DNA of 64,000 nucleotides, taken from positions 372,001 to 436,000 of the forward strand of contig NZ_CP107796.1 in the NCBI RefSeq assembly GCF_036345995.1, written 5' to 3'. Below, in pieces: positions 56,949 to 64,000 of this stretch (position 1 is its first letter; each line of letters begins with the position of its first letter). The notes beneath the pieces were generated by a model, which ran no database searches, was not told where the DNA came from, and saw nothing but the letters and a program-made list of their open reading frames with translations. Origin of the DNA: Streptomyces sp. NBC_00557 (GTDB lineage Bacteria; Actinomycetota; Actinomycetes; Streptomycetales; Streptomycetaceae). Made by a program: the position numbers and the translations under genes.

Positions 56949-57934
56949 GCCGTCACCCCGGGGGTCGTCTTCAGCGGTTCCCACCAGGAGCGGTGGGTGC
57001 GGTACCAGTCGACGGTCCGGGCGAGGCCGGTGGTGAAGTCGGTGCGGGGCCGGTAGCCGAGTTCGTCGCGGATCTTCGTCCAGTCGACGCAGTAGCGGCG
57101 GTCGTGGCCCTTGCGGTCGGGGACGTGCTCGATACGGTCGGGGCCCGCGCCGCAGGCGTCGAGGAGCAGGCCGGTGAGTTCTCTGTTCGTCAGCTCCGTG
57201 CCGCCGCCGATGTTGTAGACCTCGCCGGCCCGGCCGCGGGTGCGGACCAGCTCGATGCCGTGGACGTGGTCGTCGACGTACAGCCAGTCGCGGACGTTCC
57301 CGCCGTCGCCGTACAGCGGGACTTTCAGGCCGTCGAGGAGGTTCGTCACGAACAGCGGGACGACCTTCTCGGGGTACTGGTGGGGGCCGTAGTTGTTGGA
57401 GCAGCGGGTGACCCGCACGTCCAGGCCGTGGGTGCGGTGGTAGGCGAGGGCGAGGAGGTCGGAGGAGGCCTTGGAGGCGGAGTAGGGCGAGTTGGGCAGC
57501 AGCGGGCTCTGCTCGGTCCAGGCGCCGGTGTCGAGGGAGCCGTAGACCTCGTCGGTGGAGACGTGTACGAAGGTGCGCACGCCGTGCCGCAGGGCCGCGT
57601 CGAGGAGGGTCTGGGTGCCCAGCACGTTGGTGCGGACGAACGCGGCGGAGTCGGCGATGGAGCGGTCGACGTGGGACTCGGCGGCGAAGTGCACGACCTC
57701 GTCGTGGCGGGCCATGAGGTCGTCGACGAGTTCCCGGTCGCAGATGTCGCCCTTGACGAAGGCGAACGCGGGGTGGTCGCGGACCGCGTCCAGGTTGGCG
57801 GGGTTGCCCGCGTAGGTGAGCTTGTCGAGGACGGTGACGGCGACGTCGGCCGGCCCGGTGGGGCCGAGCACGGTCCTCACGTGGTGGGAGCCGATGAATC
57901 CGGCGCCGCCGGTCACCAGGATGCGTGTGGTCAT
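56945..57934 (-). CDS. rmlB: dTDP-glucose 4,6-dehydratase
   Basis: 329 residues. The ATG at 57934 overlaps the rmlA stop as ATGA, and the protein starts directly with the NAD loop TGGAGFIG (residues 8-15), so the longer upstream frame is not used. The catalytic residues are T127-D128-E129 (STDEVYG) and the YSASK pair Y151/K155, exactly the extended-SDR pattern of RmlB. It converts dTDP-glucose to dTDP-4-keto-6-deoxyglucose, the branch point of deoxysugars. With rmlA it supplies the sugar donor for the glycosyltransferase at 59300. Enzymes that would complete a specific deoxysugar are not in the window. Confidence 0.96.
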   Translation of the reverse strand: MTTRILVTGGAGFIGSHHVRTVLGPTGPADVAVTVLDKLTYAGNPANLDAVRDHPAFAFVKGDICDRELVDDLMARHDEVVHFAAESHVDRSIADSAAFVRTNVLGTQTLLDAALRHGVRTFVHVSTDEVYGSLDTGAWTEQSPLLPNSPYSASKASSDLLALAYHRTHGLDVRVTRCSNNYGPHQYPEKVVPLFVTNLLDGLKVPLYGDGGNVRDWLYVDDHVHGIELVRTRGRAGEVYNIGGGTELTNRELTGLLLDACGAGPDRIEHVPDRKGHDRRYCVDWTKIRDELGYRPRTDFTTGLARTVDWYRTHRSWWEPLKTTPGVTA

Positions 57935-58998
57935 GACGATATCTGCACCCGCCCGTGGTCGCCGATGACGAGCCGGTGGGCGGCGGGCACCCGCCGGCCG
58001 AGGGAGACGTGCACGTTGCGGCCCACGAGGGAGCCCTCCACCCGGCGGATGCTGTCGAAGCTGGACTCCCGCAGGATGATGGAGAACTCGATCTCGCTGT
58101 TGCGGATGACGCAGTCCTCGGCGATGGACGTCGACGGGCCGATGTAGGAGTCCTGGACGAGGGTGCCGGAGCCGATGATCGCCGGGCCCACGATCCGGGA
58201 GCCCCGCACGGTCGCGCCGGCCTCGACGCGGACCCGGCCGACGATCTCGCTGGCGTCGTCGACGTCGCCGTCGACCCGGTACTCCAGCAGGTCGAGGAGG
58301 CGGCGGTTGACGTCGAGGATGTCGGCGGCGTTCCCGGTGTCCTTCCAGTAGCCGGTGATGACCGTGGTGCGCACGTCGCGTTCGCGGTCCAGCAGCCACT
58401 GGAGGGCGTCGGTGATCTCCAGTTCGCCGCGGGGCGAGGGCTCGATGGCGCGTACGGCGTCGTGGATGACCGGGCCGAACAGGTACACGCCGACGAGCGC
58501 CAGGTCGCTGCGGGGCCGGCTCGGCTTCTCCTCCAGCCGCACCAGGCGTCCCTGCTCGTCGAGTTCGGCGACGCCGAAGGCGGACGGGTCGGGGACGCGG
58601 GTGAGCAGCAGCTGGGCGTCGGGACGCGTCTTGCGGAACTCCTCGACGGCGTCGTTGATGCCGCCGAAGACGAAGTTGTCGCCGAGGAACATCACGAAGT
58701 CGTCGTCGCCGAGGAAGTCCCGGGCGATGAGCACGGCGTGGGCGAGGCCCAGCGGGGCCTCCTGCCGCAGGTAGGTGACGTCGATGCCGAAGTCGGAGCC
58801 GTCGCCGACGGCCTGCCGGATCTCGGCCTCGGTGTCGCCGACGACGATGGCGACGTCGGTGATCCCGGCGTCGGCGATCGCCTCCAGTCCGTAGAAGAGG
58901 ATGGGCTTGTTGGCGACCGGCACCAACTGTTTCGCGGAGGTGTGGGTGAGGGGCCGCAGCCGGGTTCCCGCACCTCCCGACAGCACGAGAGCCTTCAC
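57931..58998 (-). CDS. rmlA: Glucose-1-phosphate thymidylyltransferase (long form)
   Basis: 355 residues from a GTG, 42 bases after the ferredoxin gene. The nucleotide motif is LSGGAGTRLRPLT (residues 6-18); EEKPSRP and VGVYLF follow. From about residue 240 the protein continues as a left-handed beta-helix with hexapeptide-like repeats (RVRVEAGATVRGSRIVG and following), giving the StrD-like length of 355, against about 290 for the short RmlA. It makes dTDP-glucose from glucose-1-phosphate and dTTP. Its 3' end overlaps rmlB by 4 bases, so the two are coupled. Confidence 0.95.
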   Translation of the reverse strand: MKALVLSGGAGTRLRPLTHTSAKQLVPVANKPILFYGLEAIADAGITDVAIVVGDTEAEIRQAVGDGSDFGIDVTYLRQEAPLGLAHAVLIARDFLGDDDFVMFLGDNFVFGGINDAVEEFRKTRPDAQLLLTRVPDPSAFGVAELDEQGRLVRLEEKPSRPRSDLALVGVYLFGPVIHDAVRAIEPSPRGELEITDALQWLLDRERDVRTTVITGYWKDTGNAADILDVNRRLLDLLEYRVDGDVDDASEIVGRVRVEAGATVRGSRIVGPAIIGSGTLVQDSYIGPSTSIAEDCVIRNSEIEFSIILRESSFDSIRRVEGSLVGRNVHVSLGRRVPAAHRLVIGDHGRVQISS

Positions 58999-59040
58999 GG
59001 TTTCCGTCCCGCCTTACGTGTCGTCGGTGAGGGCCGGCCG

Positions 59041-59235
59041 TCAGGGCTGGATCTCGATGGCGCCGGAGGGGCAGATCAGCTCCGCCTCGGTCACGGCGGC
59101 GTGCAGATCCTGCGCCGGCTCGGGCTGCAGCAGTTCCACCAGGCCGTCCTCACGGCTCTGGTCGAAGACGCCTGCGGCGGCGAGCACGCACTGACCGGCT
59201 CCGACACAGCGCTCACGGTCCACGGTGATCTTCAT
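59041..59235 (-). CDS. 3Fe-4S ferredoxin
   Basis: 64 residues with C10, C16 (CVGAGQC) and C55 (CPSGAI). Only three cluster cysteines are present: the position of the fourth ligand in the first group is Ala13/Gly14. This is the usual 3Fe-4S pattern of streptomycete P450 partners. It lies between the glycosyltransferase (64 bases) and rmlA (42 bases) in the same operon as the ferredoxin reductase. With the P450 at 52838 the window therefore encodes a complete electron chain. Confidence 0.93.
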   Translation of the reverse strand: MKITVDRERCVGAGQCVLAAAGVFDQSREDGLVELLQPEPAQDLHAAVTEAELICPSGAIEIQP

Positions 59236-59299
59236 GGTGTCTGTCCTGTTCCTGTGTTCTCGGCAGGGGCAAGGGAGTTGAGGGGATGCGGCGGGCCGG

Positions 59300-60550
59300 T
59301 CAGCTGACCTCCGCCAGCCGTTCGAGGGACGCCACCACCTCGGCGGGGCTCGGCATGGCCTCGCACTGGGCGCGCACCCGCCGGGCCGCGGCCGCCGCGT
59401 CGGGCTGTGCGGTGAGCCGGCGGATGTGGTCGCGGACGTTCTGGGCGGTGGCGTCGCGGTGGTGCAGGTAGACGCCGGCGCCGGCGCGCTCGAGGGCGCG
59501 TCCGCGCAGTTCGTGGTCGGAGACGAGGGTGGAGAGCATCAGCTGGGGCACCCCGGCGACCATGGCGGCGGCGAAGCTGCCGTAGCCGCCGTGGTGGATG
59601 AGGGCCGAGCAGCTCGGCAGCAGGGTGTGCAGGGCGACCGAGTCGACGGCGCGGGCGTTGTCGGGGACCGAGGTGAGCTGCTCGCGCTGGGCGGGCAGCA
59701 GTGCGGCGACGACCTCCACGTCCTCGTCGGCCAGGGCGTCGAGGATCTCGGGCACGGACACGTAGTCGCCGCCGTAGTCCTCGGTGTTGGAGGCGCCGAG
59801 GCTCAGGCAGACCCGTGGCTTCTTCGGGGCGTCGCGCAGCCAGTCCCACACCACGGCGCGCCCGTTGTACGGGACGTGCCGCATGGGCAGTTCGGGGGAG
59901 GCCGTCGGGACGGACAGGGCGGGCGGCAGGGTGCTGATGGTGGCCTGCCCGTGCAGCATCTCCTCGTCGCAGGAGAACCCGAACGGCTCGGAGCGGGCGG
60001 CGAGCCAGTCGGCGAGCGGGTCGACGTGCTCGGACTCGGGCTGCTCCGCCATGAGTTCCAGGTAGGTCTGCCGGGTGCGGCCCCACACGTCGGCGCACCA
60101 CATCAGCCGCACGTGGGCCGCGCCGCTGATGCGGGCGGCGACGGCGCCGGCGTAGGCGAGCGGGTCGCGCACGACGAGGTCGGGCCGCCAGCCCTGCGCG
60201 AAGGCCGCGAGGTCGTCGATCATGGAGTCGTTGTAGACGGCGAAGGCGTAGGGGACGCTGAGTTCGTAGCGTTCCTTCAGCTCGGCCCAGTCGACGTCGG
60301 CGCGTTCGCAGCGGCTCCAGTTGGCGGTGCGGTAGTCCTGCGACTCGCGGTAGGCGGCCATGTCGCGGTGGATGGCGTGGTCGCTGCCCACGGGCACGGC
60401 GGTGAGTCCGGCGCGGGTGATGGTGTCGGTGGCCATGGGCTGGCTGGCCACGCGGACCTCGTGGCCGGCGGCGGCGAGCGCCCACGCCAGGGGCGCCATC
60501 AGATAGATGTGGGACTTCTCGGACAGGCTGACGAACAGGACCCGCATCAT
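59300..60550 (-). CDS. Glycosyltransferase (GT1/UGT-like, antibiotic type)
   Basis: 416 residues. ATGATG at 60550 overlaps the PKS stop (ATGA), and the N-terminus [34 protein letters not shown] is the classical acceptor-domain start of this family; a longer upstream frame is a shadow of the PKS. The donor-binding signature [18 protein letters not shown] begins near residue 318, as in DesVII, EryCIII and TylM2-like enzymes. It should attach a dTDP-sugar made through rmlA/rmlB to the polyketide. No DesVIII-like P450-derived helper is next to it. It is translationally coupled to the TE-bearing PKS. Confidence 0.93.
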   Translation of the reverse strand: MMRVLFVSLSEKSHIYLMAPLAWALAAAGHEVRVASQPMATDTITRAGLTAVPVGSDHAIHRDMAAYRESQDYRTANWSRCERADVDWAELKERYELSVPYAFAVYNDSMIDDLAAFAQGWRPDLVVRDPLAYAGAVAARISGAAHVRLMWCADVWGRTRQTYLELMAEQPESEHVDPLADWLAARSEPFGFSCDEEMLHGQATISTLPPALSVPTASPELPMRHVPYNGRAVVWDWLRDAPKKPRVCLSLGASNTEDYGGDYVSVPEILDALADEDVEVVAALLPAQREQLTSVPDNARAVDSVALHTLLPSCSALIHHGGYGSFAAAMVAGVPQLMLSTLVSDHELRGRALERAGAGVYLHHRDATAQNVRDHIRRLTAQPDAAAAARRVRAQCEAMPSPAEVVASLERLAEVS

Positions 60551-63500
60551 GCTCCCTCGGTTCGGTGGGCCGGTTCCCGGCCGGCGGTGTACGGCGGCAG
60601 GACCGTGTCGATCCAGGTGGTGAGGGCGCCCGCGGTGGTGGCGGCGTGGGACTCCATCATCGTGAAGTGGTTGCCGGGCACGTCCACCACGCGGTCGGCG
60701 CCGTCCCAGGAGCTCTGCCACTCCCCCGGCTCGCCCTCGGCGACGGTGACCGGGGGCTCGCTCGGCCGCACCAGCAGCACCGGCACGGACAGGGCGCCCG
60801 GGTCCCACTCGCCGATCATGTTGATGTACCAGCTCATCGCGGACAGCCGGTCGGCGTCCATGGCCGCGAACATCGACTCCCGGTCGAACATCCCGGCGAG
60901 CATCTCGGCCGAGAAGCGGGTGAACGGCGAGTCGGCGCGCGGCATGTAGGTGTCGAGCAGCGCCACACCGAGCGGGGGCCGGCCCGCCTGCTGAAGGTGG
61001 CGGGCGGCGGCCAGGGCCAGCACACCGCCGGAGGAGGAGCCGGTGAGGACGAAGGGCCTGCCGTCGGCGCAGCGCAGGGCCCATGCGGCCTGGGTGCGGG
61101 CGACGACGTCCAGCGAGGCGGGCAGGGGTTCCCCGCGGCCGAAGCCGGGGGTGGGCAGTGCCCACACGTCGCGGCGTCCGCGGAACGCCGAGGCGAAGCG
61201 CGCGTACTGGTGCACGCCGGCCAGTGCCACGTAGGAGCTGAAGCAGACGAGCGGGGCGCCCTCGTCGCCGGCGGCCAGCCGCAGTCCGGCACCGGTGAGC
61301 CCTTCAGGCGTGTCGAACGTGGGCCGCAGTTCGGCGACCGCCTGGAGCAGGGCGAAACCCTCGTCGACGCGGCCCTGCCGGCACGCGGTGCGGAACAGGG
61401 CACCGACGGTGTCCTCGGGGCGCGCGCCGGAGCGCTGGGGCTCCGCGTCGCCGGTGCGGGCGCCGGTGGACGACGGGGCCGGGGCGCCGGCCGAGGCGAA
61501 CCGTTCGGCGAGGTCCGCGGCGAGCGCCTGCGGGGTGTCGACGTCGAAGACGAGCGTGGGCGGCAGGCGGAAGCCGGTCAGCGAGGAGAGACGGTTGCGC
61601 AGTTCGACCGCGGTGAGCGAGTCGAAGCCGAGTTCAGCGAAGTGCCGGTCGGGCGGCACCTCGTCGGTGGTGTCGTGCCCGAGGACCACGGCGACCTGTT
61701 CGCGGACCGCGTCCACCAGCACGGCGAGCCGCTGCGCGGCGTCGAGGCCGGCCAGCCGGGCGGCCAGTGTCCGGCCGCCGTCGGCCGGTGTCCCGGCGGC
61801 CGCGGACCGGCGGGTCCGGGTGCGGGAGGCGGGCGACTGCCGTGCCACGGCGACCACGGCGGGGTCGGGTGCGCCGAGTGCCCGGTCGAGGAGGGCGAGG
61901 CCGTCCTGGGTGCTCAGGGGCAGCATGCCGTTGCGGGCCATGCGCTCCCGGTCGGCGGCGGCCAGGCCCGCGGTCATCCCGCTGTCGGCGGCCCACAGCC
62001 CCCACGCGACGGACGTTGCGGCCAGGCCCCGGGCCCGGCGGTGCCGGGCGAGCCCGTCGAGGAACGTGTTCGCGGCGGCGTAGGCGCCCTGCCCGGCCGC
62101 GCCGAACGTGCCCGCGGCGGAGGAGAACAGCACGAACGCAGACAGTTCCTGATGCTTCGTCAGTTCGTGCAGCAGCCAGGCGGCATCCGCCTTCGGCCGC
62201 AGTACGGCGTCCAGCTGGGCGTCGGTCAGTGAGGTCAGCGTGGCGTCGTCGACGACCCCGGCGACGTGCACGACCGCGGTGAGGGGCCGGTCCTCGGGGA
62301 CCTTGGCGAGCAGCGCCTCCAGGGCGGCCCGGTCGGCGACATCACAGGCGACCAGGGTGGCGTCCGCCCCGTGCGCGGCGAGGTCGGCGAGCAGGGCGTC
62401 GGCGCCGGGTGCGTCGGTGCCGCGCCGTGATGCCAGCAGCAGGCTGCGCACGCCGTGGGCGGTCACGAGGTGCCGGGCCACGAGGCCGCCGAGGGCGCCG
62501 GTGGCGCCGGTGACGAGGACGGTGCCGTGCGCCGGGAAGGGGGTGGGGGCCGCCGGCTCGTCTGCTTCCGCTGCCTGGTCGAGCGGAAGGAGCTCGGGCA
62601 GCAGCAGTGTCCCGGCGCGGACGGCGGCCTGGGCATGGGTGGCGGCGATGGCGGCCGTGACGGCGTTCCGGGTGCCGGGCGCGTCGGCCGCGTCCAGGTC
62701 CAGCAGGTGCAGCCGGCCGGGGTGTTCCAGCTGGGCGGACCGCACGAGCCCCCAGAGGGCGGCGGCGGGCAGGTCCGTGACGTCTTCGCCGGGTGCGGTG
62801 CCGAGCGCGCCACGGGTGACGAGGACGAGGCGGGAGCCGGCGAACCGGTCGTCGTCCACCCAGGCGCGCAGCAGACCGGCGGCCGAGGTCAGCACGTCCC
62901 GTGCGGCCTGCGGTGCGGGCGTACCGGGGGCGGCCGTGAAGGTGGCCAGGACGACGCCCGGCGCCGCGGTGCCCGTGTCGACGGCCGCGGCGAGGGAGGC
63001 GAGGTCGGCGTAGGACTCCAGGTGCACCCCGGACGCGTCCAGCGTCTCGGCGAGGCCGCCGTCGCCCTCGCCGAGCAGAGCCCAGCGCACGCTCTGCGGT
63101 GCCGGGGCTGCGGGCTGTGGATCGGCGGGCCGCCAGCGCTGCACCAGCAGCGGCGGGGTCGTACCGGCCGCGGCGGGGGCGGGTGTGCCGGGGATCTGGC
63201 CGGCGGTGATCCGGCGCAGCACGAGCCCGTCGGCGGTGACGACGGGCCGGCCGTCGGGTCCGGCGACCGACACCGTGTACGTGTCGGGGCGTTCGCCGGG
63301 GACCAGGTGGACGCGGAGCGCGCTCGCACCGGTCGCGTGGAGGCGGACGCCGTGCCAGGCGAACGGCAGGGTGGCCGCCGCCTGTTCCCCGGTGCTGTCC
63401 AGCGCGCGGACGAGCAGGGTCTGCACGGCCGCGTCGAGCAGCGCGGGGTGGATGGTGTACCGGGCTGCTTCGGCGCGGTGCGTCTCGGGCAGGGCGACCT

Positions 63501-64000
63501 CGGCGAAGAGTTCGCCGTCACGCCGCCAGACGTTGCCGAGTCCCCGGAAGGCGGGCCCGTAGGTGAACCCTGCGGCGGTGAACCGCTCGTACCAGCCGCC
63601 GTCGTCCCTCGATGCGCCCGGCTCGACCGGCTGGGCGTCCGGGGGCGGCCAGGCGCCGGAGAGGTCGGGGCCGGCCGTCGGCTCGGTGTCCGGGTCCTCG
63701 GCGAGCAGGCCCTGCGCGTGCCGGGTCCAGGGCTCGTCGGGTCCGGCGCCTGCGGGGCGCGAGTGGACGGTGAACGGCCGTCTGCCGTCCTCGTCCGGGG
63801 CGGCGAGGGCCAACTGGAACTGGACGGCACCGCGCTCGGGCAGCACCAGCGGGGCTTCCAGGGTGAGTTCGGCGACCTGCCCGAGGCCCACCTGGTCGCC
63901 GGCGTGGACGGCCATGTCGAGGTAGGCCGTGGCGGGCAGGATGGTCCGCTCCAGCACCCGGTGATCGGCGAGCCAGGGGGTCGCACGGGGCGACATCAGT
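60547..64000 (-). CDS. PKS-D (5' truncated by window): DH-KR-ACP-thioesterase end of a modular PKS
   Basis: About 1150 residues are visible and the frame stays open through the right edge. The order is DH (from the edge to about 63150), KR (about 62540-61950), ACP (GFDSL near 61620) and type I TE (about 61330-60600). DH has [14 protein letters not shown]: the His is kept but Gly of HxxxGxxxxP is Glu. HPALLDAAV is intact. KR has [11 protein letters not shown] (B-type), Ser and AYAAAN; no ER. The TE nucleophile motif is GSSSG (Ser codon at 61033-61035) instead of the common GHSxG, with LLDTYMP for the Asp and GNHFTMME for the His. This is a chain-ending PKS, yet it lies upstream of the loading module and is co-transcribed with the sugar genes. 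Its KS, AT and docking end are outside the window. Confidence 0.93.
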   Translation of the reverse strand, partial: LMSPRATPWLADHRVLERTILPATAYLDMAVHAGDQVGLGQVAELTLEAPLVLPERGAVQFQLALAAPDEDGRRPFTVHSRPAGAGPDEPWTRHAQGLLAEDPDTEPTAGPDLSGAWPPPDAQPVEPGASRDDGGWYERFTAAGFTYGPAFRGLGNVWRRDGELFAEVALPETHRAEAARYTIHPALLDAAVQTLLVRALDSTGEQAAATLPFAWHGVRLHATGASALRVHLVPGERPDTYTVSVAGPDGRPVVTADGLVLRRITAGQIPGTPAPAAAGTTPPLLVQRWRPADPQPAAPAPQSVRWALLGEGDGGLAETLDASGVHLESYADLASLAAAVDTGTAAPGVVLATFTAAPGTPAPQAARDVLTSAAGLLRAWVDDDRFAGSRLVLVTRGALGTAPGEDVTDLPAAALWGLVRSAQLEHPGRLHLLDLDAADAPGTRNAVTAAIAATHAQAAVRAGTLLLPELLPLDQAAEADEPAAPTPFPAHGTVLVTGATGALGGLVARHLVTAHGVRSLLLASRRGTDAPGADALLADLAAHGADATLVACDVADRAALEALLAKVPEDRPLTAVVHVAGVVDDATLTSLTDAQLDAVLRPKADAAWLLHELTKHQELSAFVLFSSAAGTFGAAGQGAYAAANTFLDGLARHRRARGLAATSVAWGLWAADSGMTAGLAAADRERMARNGMLPLSTQDGLALLDRALGAPDPAVVAVARQSPASRTRTRRSAAAGTPADGGRTLAARLAGLDAAQRLAVLVDAVREQVAVVLGHDTTDEVPPDRHFAELGFDSLTAVELRNRLSSLTGFRLPPTLVFDVDTPQALAADLAERFASAGAPAPSSTGARTGDAEPQRSGARPEDTVGALFRTACRQGRVDEGFALLQAVAELRPTFDTPEGLTGAGLRLAAGDEGAPLVCFSSYVALAGVHQYARFASAFRGRRDVWALPTPGFGRGEPLPASLDVVARTQAAWALRCADGRPFVLTGSSSGGVLALAAARHLQQAGRPPLGVALLDTYMPRADSPFTRFSAEMLAGMFDRESMFAAMDADRLSAMSWYINMIGEWDPGALSVPVLLVRPSEPPVTVAEGEPGEWQSSWDGADRVVDVPGNHFTMMESHAATTAGALTTWIDTVLPPYTAGREPAHRTEGA

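Noticed and set aside
56949..56984. Twelve extra N-terminal residues for the ferredoxin reductase
   Set aside because: The GTG at 56948 overlaps the rmlB stop in a GTGA junction and places the FAD motif at the normal distance.
55564..57056. Plus-strand frames over the reductase and rmlB genes
   Set aside because: No recognisable domains; they lie antisense to two well-supported enzymes.
57935..58399. Longer N-terminus for RmlB
   Set aside because: The extra 155 codons are antiphase to rmlA and low complexity; the ATGA overlap at 57934 begins exactly at the NAD-binding motif.

Overview
The window is GC-rich DNA with strong third-position GC bias and looks like a streptomycete (actinomycete) biosynthetic gene cluster. 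It is dominated by modular type I polyketide synthase (PKS) genes on the minus strand. Around them are genes for sugar activation and transfer, a P450 with its own ferredoxin and ferredoxin reductase, a KAS III-like acyltransferase and an FkbM methyltransferase.

Layout, left to right. Positions 1-1010 (+): the end of an ABC-transporter ATPase and its ABC-2 permease. 1110-1886 (+): FkbM-type methyltransferase, convergent with the PKS block and separated from it by a near-perfect hairpin at 1918-1949. 1971-52730 (-): KAS III-like enzyme and three giant PKS genes, transcribed right to left as PKS-A (30171-52730), PKS-B (13464-30095), PKS-C (3117-13412), then the KAS III-like gene (1971-3029). 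52838-54289 (-): P450. 54611-55390 (+): a VC0807-like membrane protein, the only plus-strand gene inside the biosynthetic block. 55710-64000 (-): a tightly coupled operon of a PKS 3' end carrying DH-KR-ACP-TE, then glycosyltransferase, 3Fe-4S ferredoxin, RmlA, RmlB and ferredoxin reductase.

Assembly line read from the sequence. PKS-A has a KSQ-AT-ACP loading module and modules 1-3, all KS-AT-DH-ER-KR-ACP. PKS-B has module 4 (DH-ER-KR), module 5 (DH-KR) and module 6 (KR). PKS-C has module 7 (KR, with a DH that has lost its catalytic His) and module 8. All eight intact ATs carry HAFHS, the malonyl-CoA signature. Docking ends support A to B to C. Strict colinearity to module 7 would give a C16 3,5-dihydroxy-6-enoyl chain with a saturated C10 tail (inference).

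The most unusual feature is module 8. Its KS and ACP keep their catalytic residues, but AT, DH and KR are all visibly degenerate. The protein ends directly after the ACP, with no thioesterase and no docking tail. The next gene encodes a KAS III-like protein with Ser in place of the active-site Cys. Release or ester transfer of the chain by that enzyme from a carrier-only terminal module is an attractive, untested hypothesis. The TE-bearing PKS at the right edge may be a second line or the continuation of this one; its beginning is outside the window.

Intergenic DNA upstream of the P450, upstream of PKS-A and upstream of the FkbM gene each holds a CTAGGRA-type element resembling the binding site of PAS-LuxR (PimM-type) regulators. 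Long DNA-identical tracts between distant modules point to recent internal recombination.
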